DNA of 64,000 nucleotides, taken from positions 3,472,001-3,536,000 of the forward strand of contig NZ_LT906479.1 in assembly GCF_900187015.1 (NCBI RefSeq). Direction: 5' to 3'. Of this stretch, positions 63,939-64,000 are shown one piece after another. The notes under the pieces were generated by a model that saw only the letters and a list, made by a program, of their open reading frames with translations, was not told the DNA's origin and did no database searches. The DNA comes from Serratia ficaria. Its GTDB lineage: Bacteria > Pseudomonadota > Gammaproteobacteria > Enterobacterales > Enterobacteriaceae. Every line of letters starts with the position of its first letter. The first letter of the stretch is position 1. The position numbers and the translations under genes were made by a program.

Positions 63939-64000
63939 ATGAAGTTTGTCGGTGCACATGTCAGCGCGTCAGGCGGCGTGGATCAGGCGGTTATCCGCGC
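63939..64000 (+). CDS. nfo: Endonuclease IV, 5' end only
   Basis: The first 20 codons (MKFVGAHVSASGGVDQAVIR) match the N-terminus of E. coli endonuclease IV (MKYIGAHVSAAGG), the AP-site endonuclease. CAGGAG lies 7 nt before the ATG. The gene runs off the window. Its place after yeiH is the same as in E. coli, which strengthens the call. Confidence 0.9.
   Translation, partial: MKFVGAHVSASGGVDQAVIR

Overview
The window looks like a chromosomal segment of a Serratia (S. marcescens group) enterobacterium. Support comes from GC-rich enteric coding sequence, near-orthologues of E. coli genes in E. coli-like order (tmaR-yeeA, sbcB next to plaP, lysP-yeiE-yeiH-nfo), PuuA and PuuR of E. coli length, and accessory metabolic operons between these blocks. 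The genus call is an inference from gene content and was not tested by a search.

Layout. 1-4144: visibly AT-rich accessory locus on the minus strand, with a cytosine-C5 DNA methyltransferase, a 932-residue protein of unknown fold and a third gene cut by the window edge; it is most like a type II Druantia defence operon. 4145-9974: island border, a type V autotransporter with a hairpin in its leader, and a MesX-MesD folate-independent methionine synthase pair. 10176-17528: an aae-like efflux operon with a divergent AraC regulator, then a CitA-type MFS transporter, a ModA-like periplasmic protein and a LysR regulator. 17748-25687: a catabolic cluster (permease, aldehyde dehydrogenase, LLM flavin monooxygenase, flavin reductase fused to a Nudix-like domain, alpha/beta hydrolase, DUF1185) divergent from a GntR regulator and a DUF1330 gene. 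Its enzyme set recalls Rut-type oxidative ring opening, but the substrate is unknown. This is the best candidate for an undescribed pathway here.

26082-28653: an alcohol dehydrogenase with a divergent HxlR regulator, a VOC protein and a small membrane protein. 29134-38051: a complete pentitol/L-xylulose operon (dehydrogenase, ribose-type ABC importer, FGGY kinase, UlaE-like 3-epimerase, AraD-like 4-epimerase) with a LacI regulator at the far end. Two matching LacI-type operators lie 95 bp apart in the promoter region, beside a CRP-like site. 38394-46521: core genes (tmaR, yeeA, sbcB, plaP). Among them sits a cytoplasmic AmiD-like amidase divergent from an S24 (LexA/CI-type) repressor, with four operator half-sites between them.

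47054-49570: puuA and puuR for putrescine use, followed by a decayed stub of puuB. 49686-56349: a ribose-type ABC transporter without a binding protein, a Fur-box-controlled TonB receptor and a FecCDE-type iron importer, also without a binding protein. 56731-64000: a GGDEF protein whose signature motif has degenerated, then lysP-yeiE-yeiH-nfo with an OafA-type acyltransferase placed between yeiE and yeiH. No tRNA, rRNA, CRISPR array, transposase or integrase was recognised.
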